NCBI GenBank assembly: GCA_949130485.1
Contig: OX422201.1
Span: 2,392,516-2,456,515, forward strand
DNA: 64,000 bases
Direction of reading: 5' to 3'
From: Agelas oroides
Lineage: Eukaryota > Porifera > Demospongiae > Agelasida > Agelasidae
Below, one piece after another: positions 36,201 to 48,200 of the stretch (within the stretch, counting starts at the first letter, position 1; every line of letters starts with the position of its first letter). A program made the translations under genes and the position numbers. Below the pieces are notes generated by a model. That model was given only the letters and a program-made list of their open reading frames with translations, was not told the origin of the DNA and searched no databases.

Positions 36201-39200
36201 GCACTCAAAGAGGAGGCCTGGGCGCTTAAATAAGCTTTTTGCGTGTTTGTGGTGAAGTTATACGGCTTTTGCTTAAGTATTGCATATATTGCGCGTCGGC
36301 GCCATCCCTACATAGAGAGTCTACCGACTCTCTGATAAATACCCTTCCACATAACTTTTGGTCGAAGAAGGGGGTGGGCAGATAATACATCATGGGTGGA
36401 TAATATGTAGAATACGGTAGTGTATACACATGCTGTACATGATGGAAGGTTAGAGTATTATGAGTTGAAGAGTCATTGAAGCAAGCCCCATACTAGCGAG
36501 TTGATGTATATATATAGAGCTTGTGTAGTTCTTGATTTACAGCTGTTTTTCAGCCTTTATGCAAGCCTATTTACAGGGAACACAGTGCTTCTGTGCATGA
36601 ATCATGAACATTTGTATCTCGAGAACCACACAAATGCATAAAGACAAGACCTGCACCAATTGATAAGGATTGGTTCATTCCAGCGATATCAGTATTGTAG
36701 GCCTAATGAGTAGTTGGGGGTGTTCATTAGCCTCATTCCTAGGCTCTCCCAAACTCCTCCTCCTTAGTGGGGAAAACCTGGGACAGGACTAGGTGTCCAC
36801 AGCAAAAAAACTATGGAAATCTATCTCCAACCATTGAGGGAGCAACCCACTCATTATTTCAGCAACACCCCTCAGTATCTAAGGCAGCTACCGTCATGAA
36901 TATCAGGCAGGGTCTTGCAGCTCCACAACGGTGTTAACATTTTGCCGAGAGTTGCCTCATTGAAGGAACAAGAAGTGGCATCTGAAAATTCTATCCGATT
37001 ATCGAATGTTTCTACATGTTACGCTAATTGCACCTATTACAAGTTGGATTTGACACCCAAGCTCCATTTCTTAGTTGTCAGATATGGTGCCCTCTGTCTT
37101 TGTTTCCATGGACTATCTGCGTGGCTTCATCTGTGTGTACGAGTATTCGGTTATTGATGGTGTCCAAGCATTGGCTGCTTCCTCTATGTCTGTCTGGTGT
37201 ACATTCAACACAAACGCACACTGTGCATTGACAATAAAAGAGATTTTCACTCTGCATCCTACTGTTGTGATAGCCAGCAGAAATGGTTCAGGAAGATGGA
37301 TAGCTGTTTGTGAGGGGAAAATGGAGCGTGACTATCTATTGTACAAGAACTACCAGTTGTGTAGACAAGCCAGGCTAGTTACAGTTACAGAATGTAGAAG
37401 GCGGCAGTGATTTTCCGGCAGTATAATTTCCAAGTTGAATAGCTATGTATTTAGCAGGCATGATGGCCTTCATGACAAATTCCTCGTCTTGATGGTAGCT
37501 AGCTACCCAAGGAGAACAAACGGCTGCATGGTAAGCTCCATGACACTTTCTTTAAGCTGCTTCATATAAGGAATTGCACACCAAAGGCAGTACACAATGA
37601 CACAACCTGCTGCTAATGCTATATGGCTACAAGGTCTGAGTGCTGTGACAAACTATGAAATCAGTTTGTTTGCTCAGACTTGCCCCACAATGATGAAGTA
37701 TCTGCCTAGTAATGAAGTAAGCTTGTGAAATGTCATTCGCAGTGAATCCATCAGTTGGGAGTCTTTTGTACCTTCCTACATAGTTCAAAGTTTGATATGC
37801 TGTGGATAGTTGGGGTGAGCCTGAGCAAAGTAAGTGTGTGTATAGGGGTCATCTGTGATCCTGTCTTGCAATCAGCCCTTTGAATTTGTTGGATAGAGTG
37901 ATGGCCTACAAAGTTGCGGAGTGACATTTCCATATTTTGAGCTCTCTTGTTTAACCTGTATTTTTTTTTTTTGTAGTTAAGTAATTCTAGTATTAGTAAT
38001 AGTTGTGGAGGTGTGTCACATTATCTAGTACTAAAAGTAGTTTTAAATTGCAAATAACTAACCATAATAGGCTTGGTGCATATCTTTGCAATTAATTTAG
38101 TTCTTGTTCCAGTTATGTATAGTACTAGTTGCAGTTACAGTAACTGGCCATTCACAGTGCAAATGATGTAACATAACACCATAGGCGGTTCCAGACCCGG
38201 GCAAGCCCGGGCATTGCCCGGGTAAACTTTTGGTCACTATATTGCGCGGAAACTCGGCTGTAACATAGCGGCTCCGCTGCGCGTGTCGCCTGCCCGGGTA
38301 ACTTGGCAGCTCTGCAACCGCCACTGCATAACACACAAGTCACGTCTAAAGAACTACAGGTAGCACTTGTCTTTCTTGATAAGGACTTTTCTCTCCAGGC
38401 TTTTGTCAGAGAGCCTGCTCTCCAGATGCTACTTCTCCTGCTGTAGAGAATGTGCGCTCAACTGGTGCTCTTGAAGCTTGTACAGTGAGCAAGTCACAAG
38501 CCAGTGGAGCAATGTGGGAATAGGTTTGCTCACAAGAACTCCAACTGTATCAAGACGTTCATCAACTTGGATAGCTATGCTCAGGTACTTATCTAGCTCT
38601 TCCTGTCAAAGTGTCATAATTAAGTGGGCTTGTGGTAGGAGAACGTGCCTCTTCCTTTCGCTTCTCACTCTTGAAAAATCATTTAAAGACTCTGTGGGTT
38701 TTGCCCTTCACCTTCTCCAACATCGAAAATGCTAGGAACTACACTACCTGCAACATTCTCACTCCTCAATGCCATGTAACTCTCGTATGGTGTGGGCTTT
38801 TGTGTGCCTCAGTTGAGGAGGACCCGGTATTGTGGGTCCAGTGCTGTGGCTGCAACAAATGATGTCTCATGAAGTGAGGCAGCAGGGTGAAAATAGTGAA
38901 GAAGGTAGGAGTGGTGGGGAAGTATGGTACACGTTATAGTTCTTCCCTCAGAAAGATGGTAACAAAGATTGAAATCACTCAACACAAAAAAAGACATTTG
39001 CTACTTCAAATGCAATGAAGAGAAAGTGTGTTGGCATTTGGCAGTGTAATAGTTGCAAGAAGATTATTGCTGGTGGTGCTTGGGTACCAACTGCTGTGGC
39101 CACTGTTTGCAGTACAGTAAGAAGACTAAGAGAATTGACACAAATCTGAACTCATTTGGACCGCCAATATTTTCATTGTGATCATGCAAAAATATATATA

Positions 39201-42200
39201 TATATATTGGGTCATAAAACTGGTAGGGACTTTTGGGACAGGTCACTTTGGGGGGAAAAGTGGGCTGTGATACCAAGGTATGAAGCCATCAGTCCCTTCC
39301 TTGACTTGATCTCCACATGTACAGCAACTTTCCTAGCATCATTCAGACGGCTCATCAAATTCCCTTTCAGACCAATCAATAACGTATCCATTTCATTCGT
39401 GATAGTTGCATGCTCTGGCACTGGATATCTCTCGTCTAACTCTGGCAGCAACAAACGAAACTTGGCACACTCCACAGTTTTCTCTTTCCTGCATCTATTT
39501 TGGCTAATTCAGCTAGCTCATGTGGGTGCTTAGCGTTCAAGTGGGCCTTAAGATTCACGGGACCCTTTCCAGTGATTTCTGTGCTGCAAGTAGACTCTTC
39601 TTGATAGAAACTGACCTGGGAAATACTCTTCTTTTCTGTACTCTTCTTCTTTTCTGATGAAGTAATCCCAATCAAGTCTTCCTTGGGTGTCTGGGTTGGG
39701 TGGATTTAGCCATCTCCTTTCTACCGCACATACACTCACCACTATAGCCATGCCATTTAATGGTAAATGTGCCTGTATAACATAATTACGTAAGCATGTG
39801 TACCTGTCAGCACTAAAGTCCGCTAGATGTAGTACTGATTACAGTATATATACCTCTATATAGAGTTAGAGTTCCAGATGACAATTATTATTATAGTGAA
39901 AGATTTAGTTTTTTACTAATTAAAATAAGTTGTAGTTCTATTAATCAAACTAACACAGCATTTAGCATAATTCAAATTGGCCTTGGAATGAGGCTGGACT
40001 GGGAGTGATTCCCATTGCTGATCCAGAAACGGTGTTTCTGAATCTCTTTGGTATCCTGTTGGAGGGGTATAAGTCTTTGACCATTGACAGGAGAACCATG
40101 TCTCCGAGGTGAAGAACTACAACAGTTACTATTAACTTACTAATGGTAGTTGATCCCACCTAGTAACTATACTCCTTCATGTTTACCTGTAGGTGGAGCT
40201 ACTGGGGTGAGTGTGCGGCAGCAAAGACGTCTTGTTCAGAGTGGTATGAGTGTTGCAAGCAGCGACACCTGTGTGAGGTGCACACTGGCCAGCTTCTGAA
40301 CCAGCTCACAGTGAAGGGTATGAAAGTGTTTTTGACTGATGATGATGACTTGGAGGGTGTGTCAGAGCTGCTGGACAGTGGGAGGTGCTCCAGAGAAATG
40401 CTGCTCCTGGTGCTTACTGATGTGCTGAGAAAGCCCTTGCGGTACATTTATATATATGTTACAACATAAATATGTGTGTGCATGCATGCATGTAGATCCT
40501 CTTAGCATTGTTCCCTCTCTTGTCTCTTGTGGGGGAGGGCTATGTAACCATTAATTCAGCTGAAAGACAACAAAACAGGGCAGGACAGGTGTATGAAAAC
40601 TGGGTGGGGCCAAGGCTAGAACAGCTATTGGTTTAGACTTGTGTAGCCAAACCAGCGAGACTACTGTTGGTTACACATAACAAGTAACATTCCAATCATC
40701 AGACTTCATTGATGTAGCAGGACCAGGATGAGTTACTGACCCTGGAAATTATGTTCCATCGTGTTTGATTTTTGTGTATGCTTAATTTTGTTTCCGATGG
40801 TTTATTAACTTATTTCTGATGTTTTAGTGCCAGTCCACTTCAGTCCAGTGATTAGTTACACCCAATAAGGTGTGCCTGGTAGGAGCATGAAATAGCAGAA
40901 CTGCTGACCTTGGTGTGAGCCACCCACTGTGCCATCATGAATTTTAGTCACCATGGACTTTAGTCGCCATGGACTTTAGTCGCCATGGACTTTAGTCGCC
41001 ATGGACTTTAGTCGCCATGGACTTTAGTCACCATGGACTTTAGTCGCCATGGACTTTAGTCACCATGGAGAGAGAAATTTGATATGCTGTTTGACTGGCT
41101 ACGTGGGTTGTTACCATTGTTCTATGGACCCACCTCTGTAGCACAATCAGATGTGCCTTGCTCAAGGAGAACTGCAGACTGACTTTTCAGTTTACTTTTT
41201 CACTGTTCAAACCATTGCTACTCAGTCTCGCAATGGCAAGCTAACTGTTTTCTTTCTCTGTTGAACTACAGTTTATGCACCTATGGCAAATCAGGGGCTA
41301 AGTTTAGCCTCGTTCCCTGGCCCCGCCCAGCTTTCCGTCGCTTATTAGTATGGTAAAGCGGGAGAGGGCCTGGTATCTTTTCTCACGTGAGTGACGTCAG
41401 GATAGAAAGGATTGTGCGTGGGTGCACCGGGCCCAGAACAGCGAAAAGAGCCAATTAAGGTACCAGGTAACTTAATTACCACACGTATCTAGCTAGTGGA
41501 AGGCGACTGTCTTACACACCAAGCGTTGAGTGTGTAGTCATTTTAAAATACGTGAAACGCAGCCTGTTAGTTCTGCAAAATTTCGCCATTTTACGATTAC
41601 GTCATGCTCACGTGAGAAAAGATACCAGGCTCTCCACGGCTTTTCCATACTGCAAACGACGGAAAGCTGGGTGGGGCCTGGGAACGAGGCTAGGCTAAGT
41701 TCACAAAGGCTAATAAGCCATTAACTTGAAGAAAAACTTGTAGCAGAAGTAAAACCCTACTTATAACCTTATGCCATATGCACTTCTTGTGTTATTTAGA
41801 CGGGCAGATCTTACCCAGCAGTTCTACAGTCTGTATGCTAAGGAGCATGTGCTACGGAGGGAGGTGAAGGAGCGATGGAGAGAGCTGCTGAGTCTGCCAG
41901 GGGAGCAACAACTGATGGAGAAAGGTAGGGCTTCTAGCAACAGTTATGCTTGTGATGGGCTGAACAGGTATGCATCTGTAGTGTTATAACCTGCTGGGTT
42001 CTGGTAAGTAGCAGTTAGCTGTGTTTGCAGTCCTGTTGGAGTTACAGCATCATGTATTGTAAAACATCACTTGTATTTTGCACATGTGAGCTGTAAATCA
42101 TCCTTGTCTTGCACCTGTGAGGTGTAACTCCAAGTCTGCTTTGTGTGTGCATGCCTATTTTCAAAATTAGCAGCCAGAATGGGTGCTTATTTTCATAGGG

Positions 42201-45200
42201 TGCTAATAAACACATGCAGTTGTGTGGGAACAAATTAGCTGTGTTTTTTTAGGCCTAGAGGTTTTTTTCCTGCTAATTTCTGTCCAATGTTTATAGCTGT
42301 TCTAGAACCAGAGATACAGTTGGCAATCGATTGATTGTTGCCAAACCCCCTCCCACCAACGTAAAGCACTTGGAACCAACGAATCCGTGAGAGGTTTTTG
42401 CTCATTCCTGGATATGTTTTATCAAGAGGCCTTGCCTGTATTTTGGTTTGTATCTGTGTCAATAGCTTGCTTACAATTGCAGATAGACACTAGTGAATAT
42501 TAGCCGCTACGTTCGAAAAAGCTAAATCAGCAAATTTACCTCCGTTTGCACGGACGGCTGCCTTTTCATGTGGGGTGCCTATTTTTGTATGGGTGCTTAT
42601 AAACGCGATGTGGTTCCTGAAATCAAAATGGGTGCCTATATTCATGGGGTGCTTATTTTGTGTGGGTGCTTATCCCGATTTTACAGTATACTGGTAGCAT
42701 TATCTCTGGTCCAGTGCTTCACTGCTATTCACAAGTTGATGAGAATTTGTCCAAGAAAACAGGTTACGCACAAAGTGGCAATGTAGGCAGCAGTTCTGGC
42801 AGGCATAATCTGTCTCGTTTGTGTTTGCAGGTGCTGTACTGTTGACTCAGTGGATGAACCCATGCCGGGCGATTCAGCATGAGGACATTGGTGCCCAGCT
42901 GGACAACATTGCTGGAATGGTGGCAGCAGAACTAGTCCAAGGACAGCCAGGAGAAGTGGGGAAGGATGATGACCATAGCTCAGCTCCCAAGTGTTCAAGA
43001 CTGGATGTCGGACAGGCGAGAGGCGTGGAGGCTCCAGTTGAGCAGGTGTTGGATGCAATCAACACAGTGCTGTATGATAGGCTTGGGTTTAAGCCTGCAT
43101 CAGTAGATCACTACTATGACCTGGAGAACTCATACATTGACAAGGTATGACCATGTGCTTCTTTCAATGGCTGCATGTGACCTTCACATGAAGCCTAGTA
43201 GCTTGAGGATGTGCACACTACAAGTGTATGCTTTGGTTACGTTCTCTCCTTTGAAATTACTCTCTAGTTTACCACATGTGAAAGACAGGCTTTACTGAAG
43301 ATTTACACACAACAGGATTTCATACAAGTGGGGGGGAGGGGCACTGGGATTTCTCTGTCCCCAGTCAGAGTTCTCCCCCCAGAAATTTGAAAATTATGAT
43401 GTCATAATTGCCTCAACAGCTGCAATAGGGAGCATAATTATAGTATTATAGCTGAATCTGATGTTTCTTGTCCTTAAATATGTGCAGAATTTCATTAAAA
43501 TCTACAAAACTCTAGTGGGTGCACCAATGTGCGCATGTACCCTTTGCACGCATCTATACATTTCTCCCCTCCCCCCAGGAAAAAAACTGTATGAAACCCT
43601 GTGTGTGCACTACTTTGTGCTAGCATTATGATTTGTGCCGCAATATTGCTACAGGATTTTGCAGAACTTTGCACCATGTAGGAGTTGAGCATTGTGCCAC
43701 TGCATATAACAAGCTTAGTCTATTGGACTTGCTGTATCACATGCAGTCTTGCTTGGTTTCACTACAGTTCATAAAATTGCCTCTATATATACTTGGCATT
43801 TGCTAGTGATTCAGCACTATATTATACTCAAAAAATACAAGCCCATTAAGTATACCAATTAATTTACAATTTTGTCACATAATTATTTGCATGGTTAATC
43901 AGTCAATCAAGCAAGTAACAAAGTTATAAACTAGGTGTCATGTATTTTCTGAAATGCTATAATGTGTGTTTGCACAGGTATTAGAGCGCAAGGTAGGTAT
44001 CCCAATCACCATGAGCACTGTATATGAAGCCATTGCAAGGAGACTGGGCATCACTCTGCTCCCTGTGAGTTTAAGTATCTTTAAATTAAGTGGAGATTGT
44101 GTATATGGACCTCCATTGTGTGTGCATTTTTGAAATCGGTACCTGTGCAATGGAGTATGTCTGACTGAGCCTTGTGTACAATCTATTATCATCCAGTTGA
44201 TATTTCTACAACAGTATTTTCCTATTCCCGTGCCGTGCAATATCACACGATATTGCACGGGTAGTTATTGCACGGGCCCTGAGGCTATATACGTACGATA
44301 TCCTAGCAACCAGCATGCGCTTTAATTAGAACCAGTGCGTTCAAACGCGAGTTACTCCGTACTTCGAGACACGACGCTGTTGAGGTAATGGATAATAAAT
44401 ACTTTATTACACTCGTTAGCATGCATATCGCGGTTATTGCACGCTAACTCGTGTAATAAGGTATATTTATCAGGGTGCTATATATCAGGGTGTGCTATAT
44501 ATCAGGATGCTATATATCTGGGTTCTGTATGTCAGGATGCTATACTGTAAAATCGAGATATTAAGAACCGGTGCCTATTTCTGAATTAGCAGCCAGAATG
44601 TGTGCTGCTTATTTTCGTGGTGTGCTTATTTTCATGGGGTGCTAATAAACGCATGTAATCTTCTGGTAGCGTACAGTTGTGTGGGAACGGATTAACTGTG
44701 ACATATTTTAGTCCCAGAGATACAGTCAGCAATCGATCGATCGTTGCCAACCCCCACCCACCAACAAAAAGCGCTTGGAACTAACGAATGTGGGAGAGGT
44801 TTTTCCTATTTCCCAGATGTTTTATCAAGAGGCCTTGCCTAATTTTGGTTTGTATCCCGTGTCAATAGCTTGCTTACAATCAGATATAGACACTGGCAAA
44901 AATTAGCCGCTATGTTCGAAAAAGCCAAATCAGCAAATTCACTTCCGTTTGCGCGGTAACAATTACCATTTCATTAGTGTACAGTGATATAGGAAGCACA
45001 AGCACTTGTGTTCTCTTTGTTATTCTTTACCAGGTGAACTTTCCCTCCCATTTCCTCCTGAAGCTCCCCCACGAAGGGTGAGGAGATCACATTATATATT
45101 ATAAGACCACTGTTTACTGAATGTTAGCTTCTCATCTGGTACATCAACACGACTCATATATATTACCTATGTACATGTCGGCAGGTCATTACCTATATAC

Positions 45201-48200
45201 AACTCCTTGGACTGTTCTGTGGTCTTGTATGTACTAGTGCAGAAATTTTTTCAAGCTAATATATAGATGGAGACTGTGCTACGTACTTATTGTTGTTAAA
45301 CCTGCACTTGCATGGCATTTTATGTGTGGACCAAATTTTGATGAGGGTGGTCAAAGGTGATATAGGCTTTGTCAGGCATCCCAGGGCACCAATGATACCA
45401 ACTATATTTCACAGAATAATTATGTTGAATCTGTTACAATCTGTTAAATTTTACTCCCAGATCACTGACTATAGCTGTAATGCAAAAATAAGTTTTCAAC
45501 TTAAACACGAAAAAAATCCTTCCATGGTAATCTGTGCTCAAGGTAGTTAACCCTGTGTGGCAATAGGTCATCTGTCGCAATCTTGTATGATTAATTTGTT
45601 GTCCAGTCCTCATCCAAGACCACATGATCCAGTCTTCATTGATGCATATGCTAGAGGGCAGCGAAAGACTGCTGAGGGGTGCCTGAACATGGTCTCCATG
45701 TTCAATGCAGGGGCATCACTCGATGCTTTGAATGCTACTCAGCCAATTCGTGTGAGTTGAATACATGTTTATGGAGTATGTGCATACCCTGTGTCTGTTG
45801 CATGTAAACTCAATTATATATAATATATATGTGGTGTTTCAATTTTAAACAAGTCACAAAAAAGTTTTCTGAATGAAAACAAGTGCATGTAGGGATGGAA
45901 CCCTCAAAAACCAACCAAACTAGATGGGAATGACACCACAACAATTTCACACCATCCCTACATCTTGTGCCATTTTGCCAACTATGCTTTGTGTTTGTTA
46001 GTTGTGTTCATAGGAGGGTTGTGGAAGGCAGTGGGATGGGTAGTGCTGGGTGTGGAGTGCATGTTGATGTGCATGGGGGGTGAGTTATGTTGTGGGTGGC
46101 TGTGATGTAGTTGCTATGCTGAGAATGGCAGGTATGGTCTGTCTTGAATTAGTCTTGCAAGCCCGACCCTTTCTGCGCAGCACCGATCACTTTCAGTATG
46201 CGGCACACAGAGGGAAGAAGTTTGATGTTTGGATTTACAATTTCACTTCAAAGCATTTATGACGATTCTTAGTGCCTTCCTCTGCGTGCCGATACTGAAA
46301 GCGATCTGCACTGTGGAACGGAAAGGGTCTAGCTTGTGAGACTAGTCTTGAATGCAGAAACTGTCGAGTGCATGAGCTGGGTCTGTTGGAGTAAGTTATG
46401 TTGTAAAATTTTATTGCTGCTGAACATGGCAGATATGGATTGTCTTTATGTAAAAGGCTGTGGAATGAGCAGCGCTAACTACAGCTAGTATTCATTTAGT
46501 GGGTGTGAATAGGCTAGAGAGTTTACTGGTGTGCATAGTTGGCAAAATGGCACAAGATGTAGGGATGGTGTGAAATTGTTGTGGTGTCATTCCCATCTAG
46601 TTTGGTTGGTTTTTGAGGGTTCCATCCCTACATGCACTTGTTTTCATTCAGAAAACTTTTTTGTGACTTGTTCCTGCTCTTTTTTTTTTTTGTATTGCTT
46701 TTTAGGAATGGTAAGAGAGAAGTGACATGGGAGGGTAGGCCGAGGGGAAGATGCATGGTGTGTACAGTATGATAGTAGAAAGAGCTAAGAATTGTCATAA
46801 ATTCAAACGCTTTGAAGTGAAATCGTCAATCCAAACATCAAACTTCGGGGGGGTTAGAAGTACAGTCCAAGCAAAGCCTCATAAAAACCAAGTGAAAAGC
46901 AGATGAGTTTAATAAGGCTTTGCATGCAAGCTTATAAATCCTGTGCTCATTTCACGTGGACTACTAATGGGTTCACCGAAAAACCCTCCATAGACTGTCA
47001 CCAGAGTATTGAGTCGTAAGACCCCATTACAGAACTGTTTGATGCATGGTGAGTAGCTATAGTCTAAATCGGTTTGAAACGAACGCATAGGGGTCTGTGG
47101 AGCTGAACAACCGCCAGTTCTGTGGCCACCTCTAGTGCAGAAGTTTGGAATGAAGCCATGCACTGTTGACTCGGTGCTACTAGAGTTTGAGTATACCAAG
47201 CTACCAATAGGCTGCCACTTGCTTCGTTGGAGGAATATATGAAGACTCAGGCACAACACAAAAGGAGGATGTTAAGAAGACACCAGCCAAAGTGTTACCA
47301 TCAACTCGCAGTAAACATTGTATGTGTACTATATGCATGTAAATGACTATAACAAGCAAATTTGAAATGTGAAAGTTGACAATAAAACTTGAAATTGAAT
47401 ATCAGTGGCTAGTGTTCTAAGTCATATGAAGTACTTGATGGTTAAAACACTAGCTGGCATAGTACCGTCTATACCACTTGAGCTTGGCTTTTGCAGCCTT
47501 CAAATTAGTCATACGAGCTGCTGCCCTTTTTTTGTCAGGGTTCCTCCAATAACTACTATGGGAGGATACGCGGGAAGCTGCCCTTCCTTTCTCAGGGTCC
47601 TCCCAATAGCGGGTATGGGAGGATATGCGGGAAGCTGCCCTTCCTTTCTCAGGATCCTTCCAATAACGGGTATGGGAGGATGCCCTGGAAGACGCCCTTT
47701 TCGTCTCAGGGTCCTTCCAATAACAGGCATAGGAGGACGCCCGGGAAGATGCCCTGTGTTTCTCCGGGTCCTTCCAGTACTTATTACGGGACGCTTGCCT
47801 TTTTTTCCCCTTTGTTTCGCAGGTAGTTCTGCTTGTCCTGCGCTCGTTTCTTGCGGACATTATGCATATTGCGTTCGATGTAAAGTGCAGCACAACCACG
47901 TCAACTGATCCACGAAATCAGATTTGCAAACTGCAACGCTCAATTCTCACCTTCTCTATACTACGAAGTACTGAACCACGTGCTCAGTTGAACCCTGGTG
48001 ACGTAATTATGAGTAATATTTAATTCGAGCAAAATGGCGTGTAGCAGCTAGCGTAAGTGTGAGATTACCTGAGAATCGCCGACAAGTTTGAGTTCTTTCT
48101 TTTAGACCGATAAGTGGCAGGTGCAATACCTAGTGATTTATCCTGTTGTTTTGCGTTTGAATCGTTGTAAAAGCTCCAGCCGTTATCGTGCTATCGCGGT

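Larger units (their letters stand above)
34825..36336. mobile_element. Hairpin-ended element, copy C (Helentron-like candidate)
   Basis: Left arm 34825-34958 and inverted right arm 35268-35407 are near-perfect complements apart from a 6-base gap, and both carry GATGTAGGGATGG words. Two short MITEs lie in the spacer. A 0.9-kb asymmetric tail follows and ends CATCCCTACAT (36303-36313), then stem AGAGAGTC / GACTCTCT with loop TACC (36314-36333) and GATAA. Same plan as 45848-48465 and 56516-61366. No coding sequence recognised. Confidence 0.65.
34124..36419. mobile_element. Element with TACCGTATTCTACATATTAT ends, filled with nested insertions
   Basis: About 29-bp inverted ends (TACCGTATTCTACATATTAT followed by CCGCCCATG, complement at 36391-36419) with GGGTGGGCGGATAATAC repeated just inside. 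TA at both ends suggests a TA target. The interior holds a TACCGTAGAT MITE (34324-34672) and the hairpin-ended element 34825-36336, which itself carries two small MITEs. No transposase remains. Confidence 0.65.

Noticed and set aside
37075-37410. 111-codon open frame in FBXO21 intron 1
   Set aside because: No motif, no splice partner, and neighbours are transposon relics.
44224-44280. Hairpin as an RNA gene
   Set aside because: The stem is short and GTGCAATA words recur nearby, pointing to a transposon relic.
47405-47908. 167-codon plus-strand frame with Pro/Gly-rich repeats
   Set aside because: It is the antisense of the Lys/Arg/Ala/Ser repeat protein, whose repeat units make better sense.
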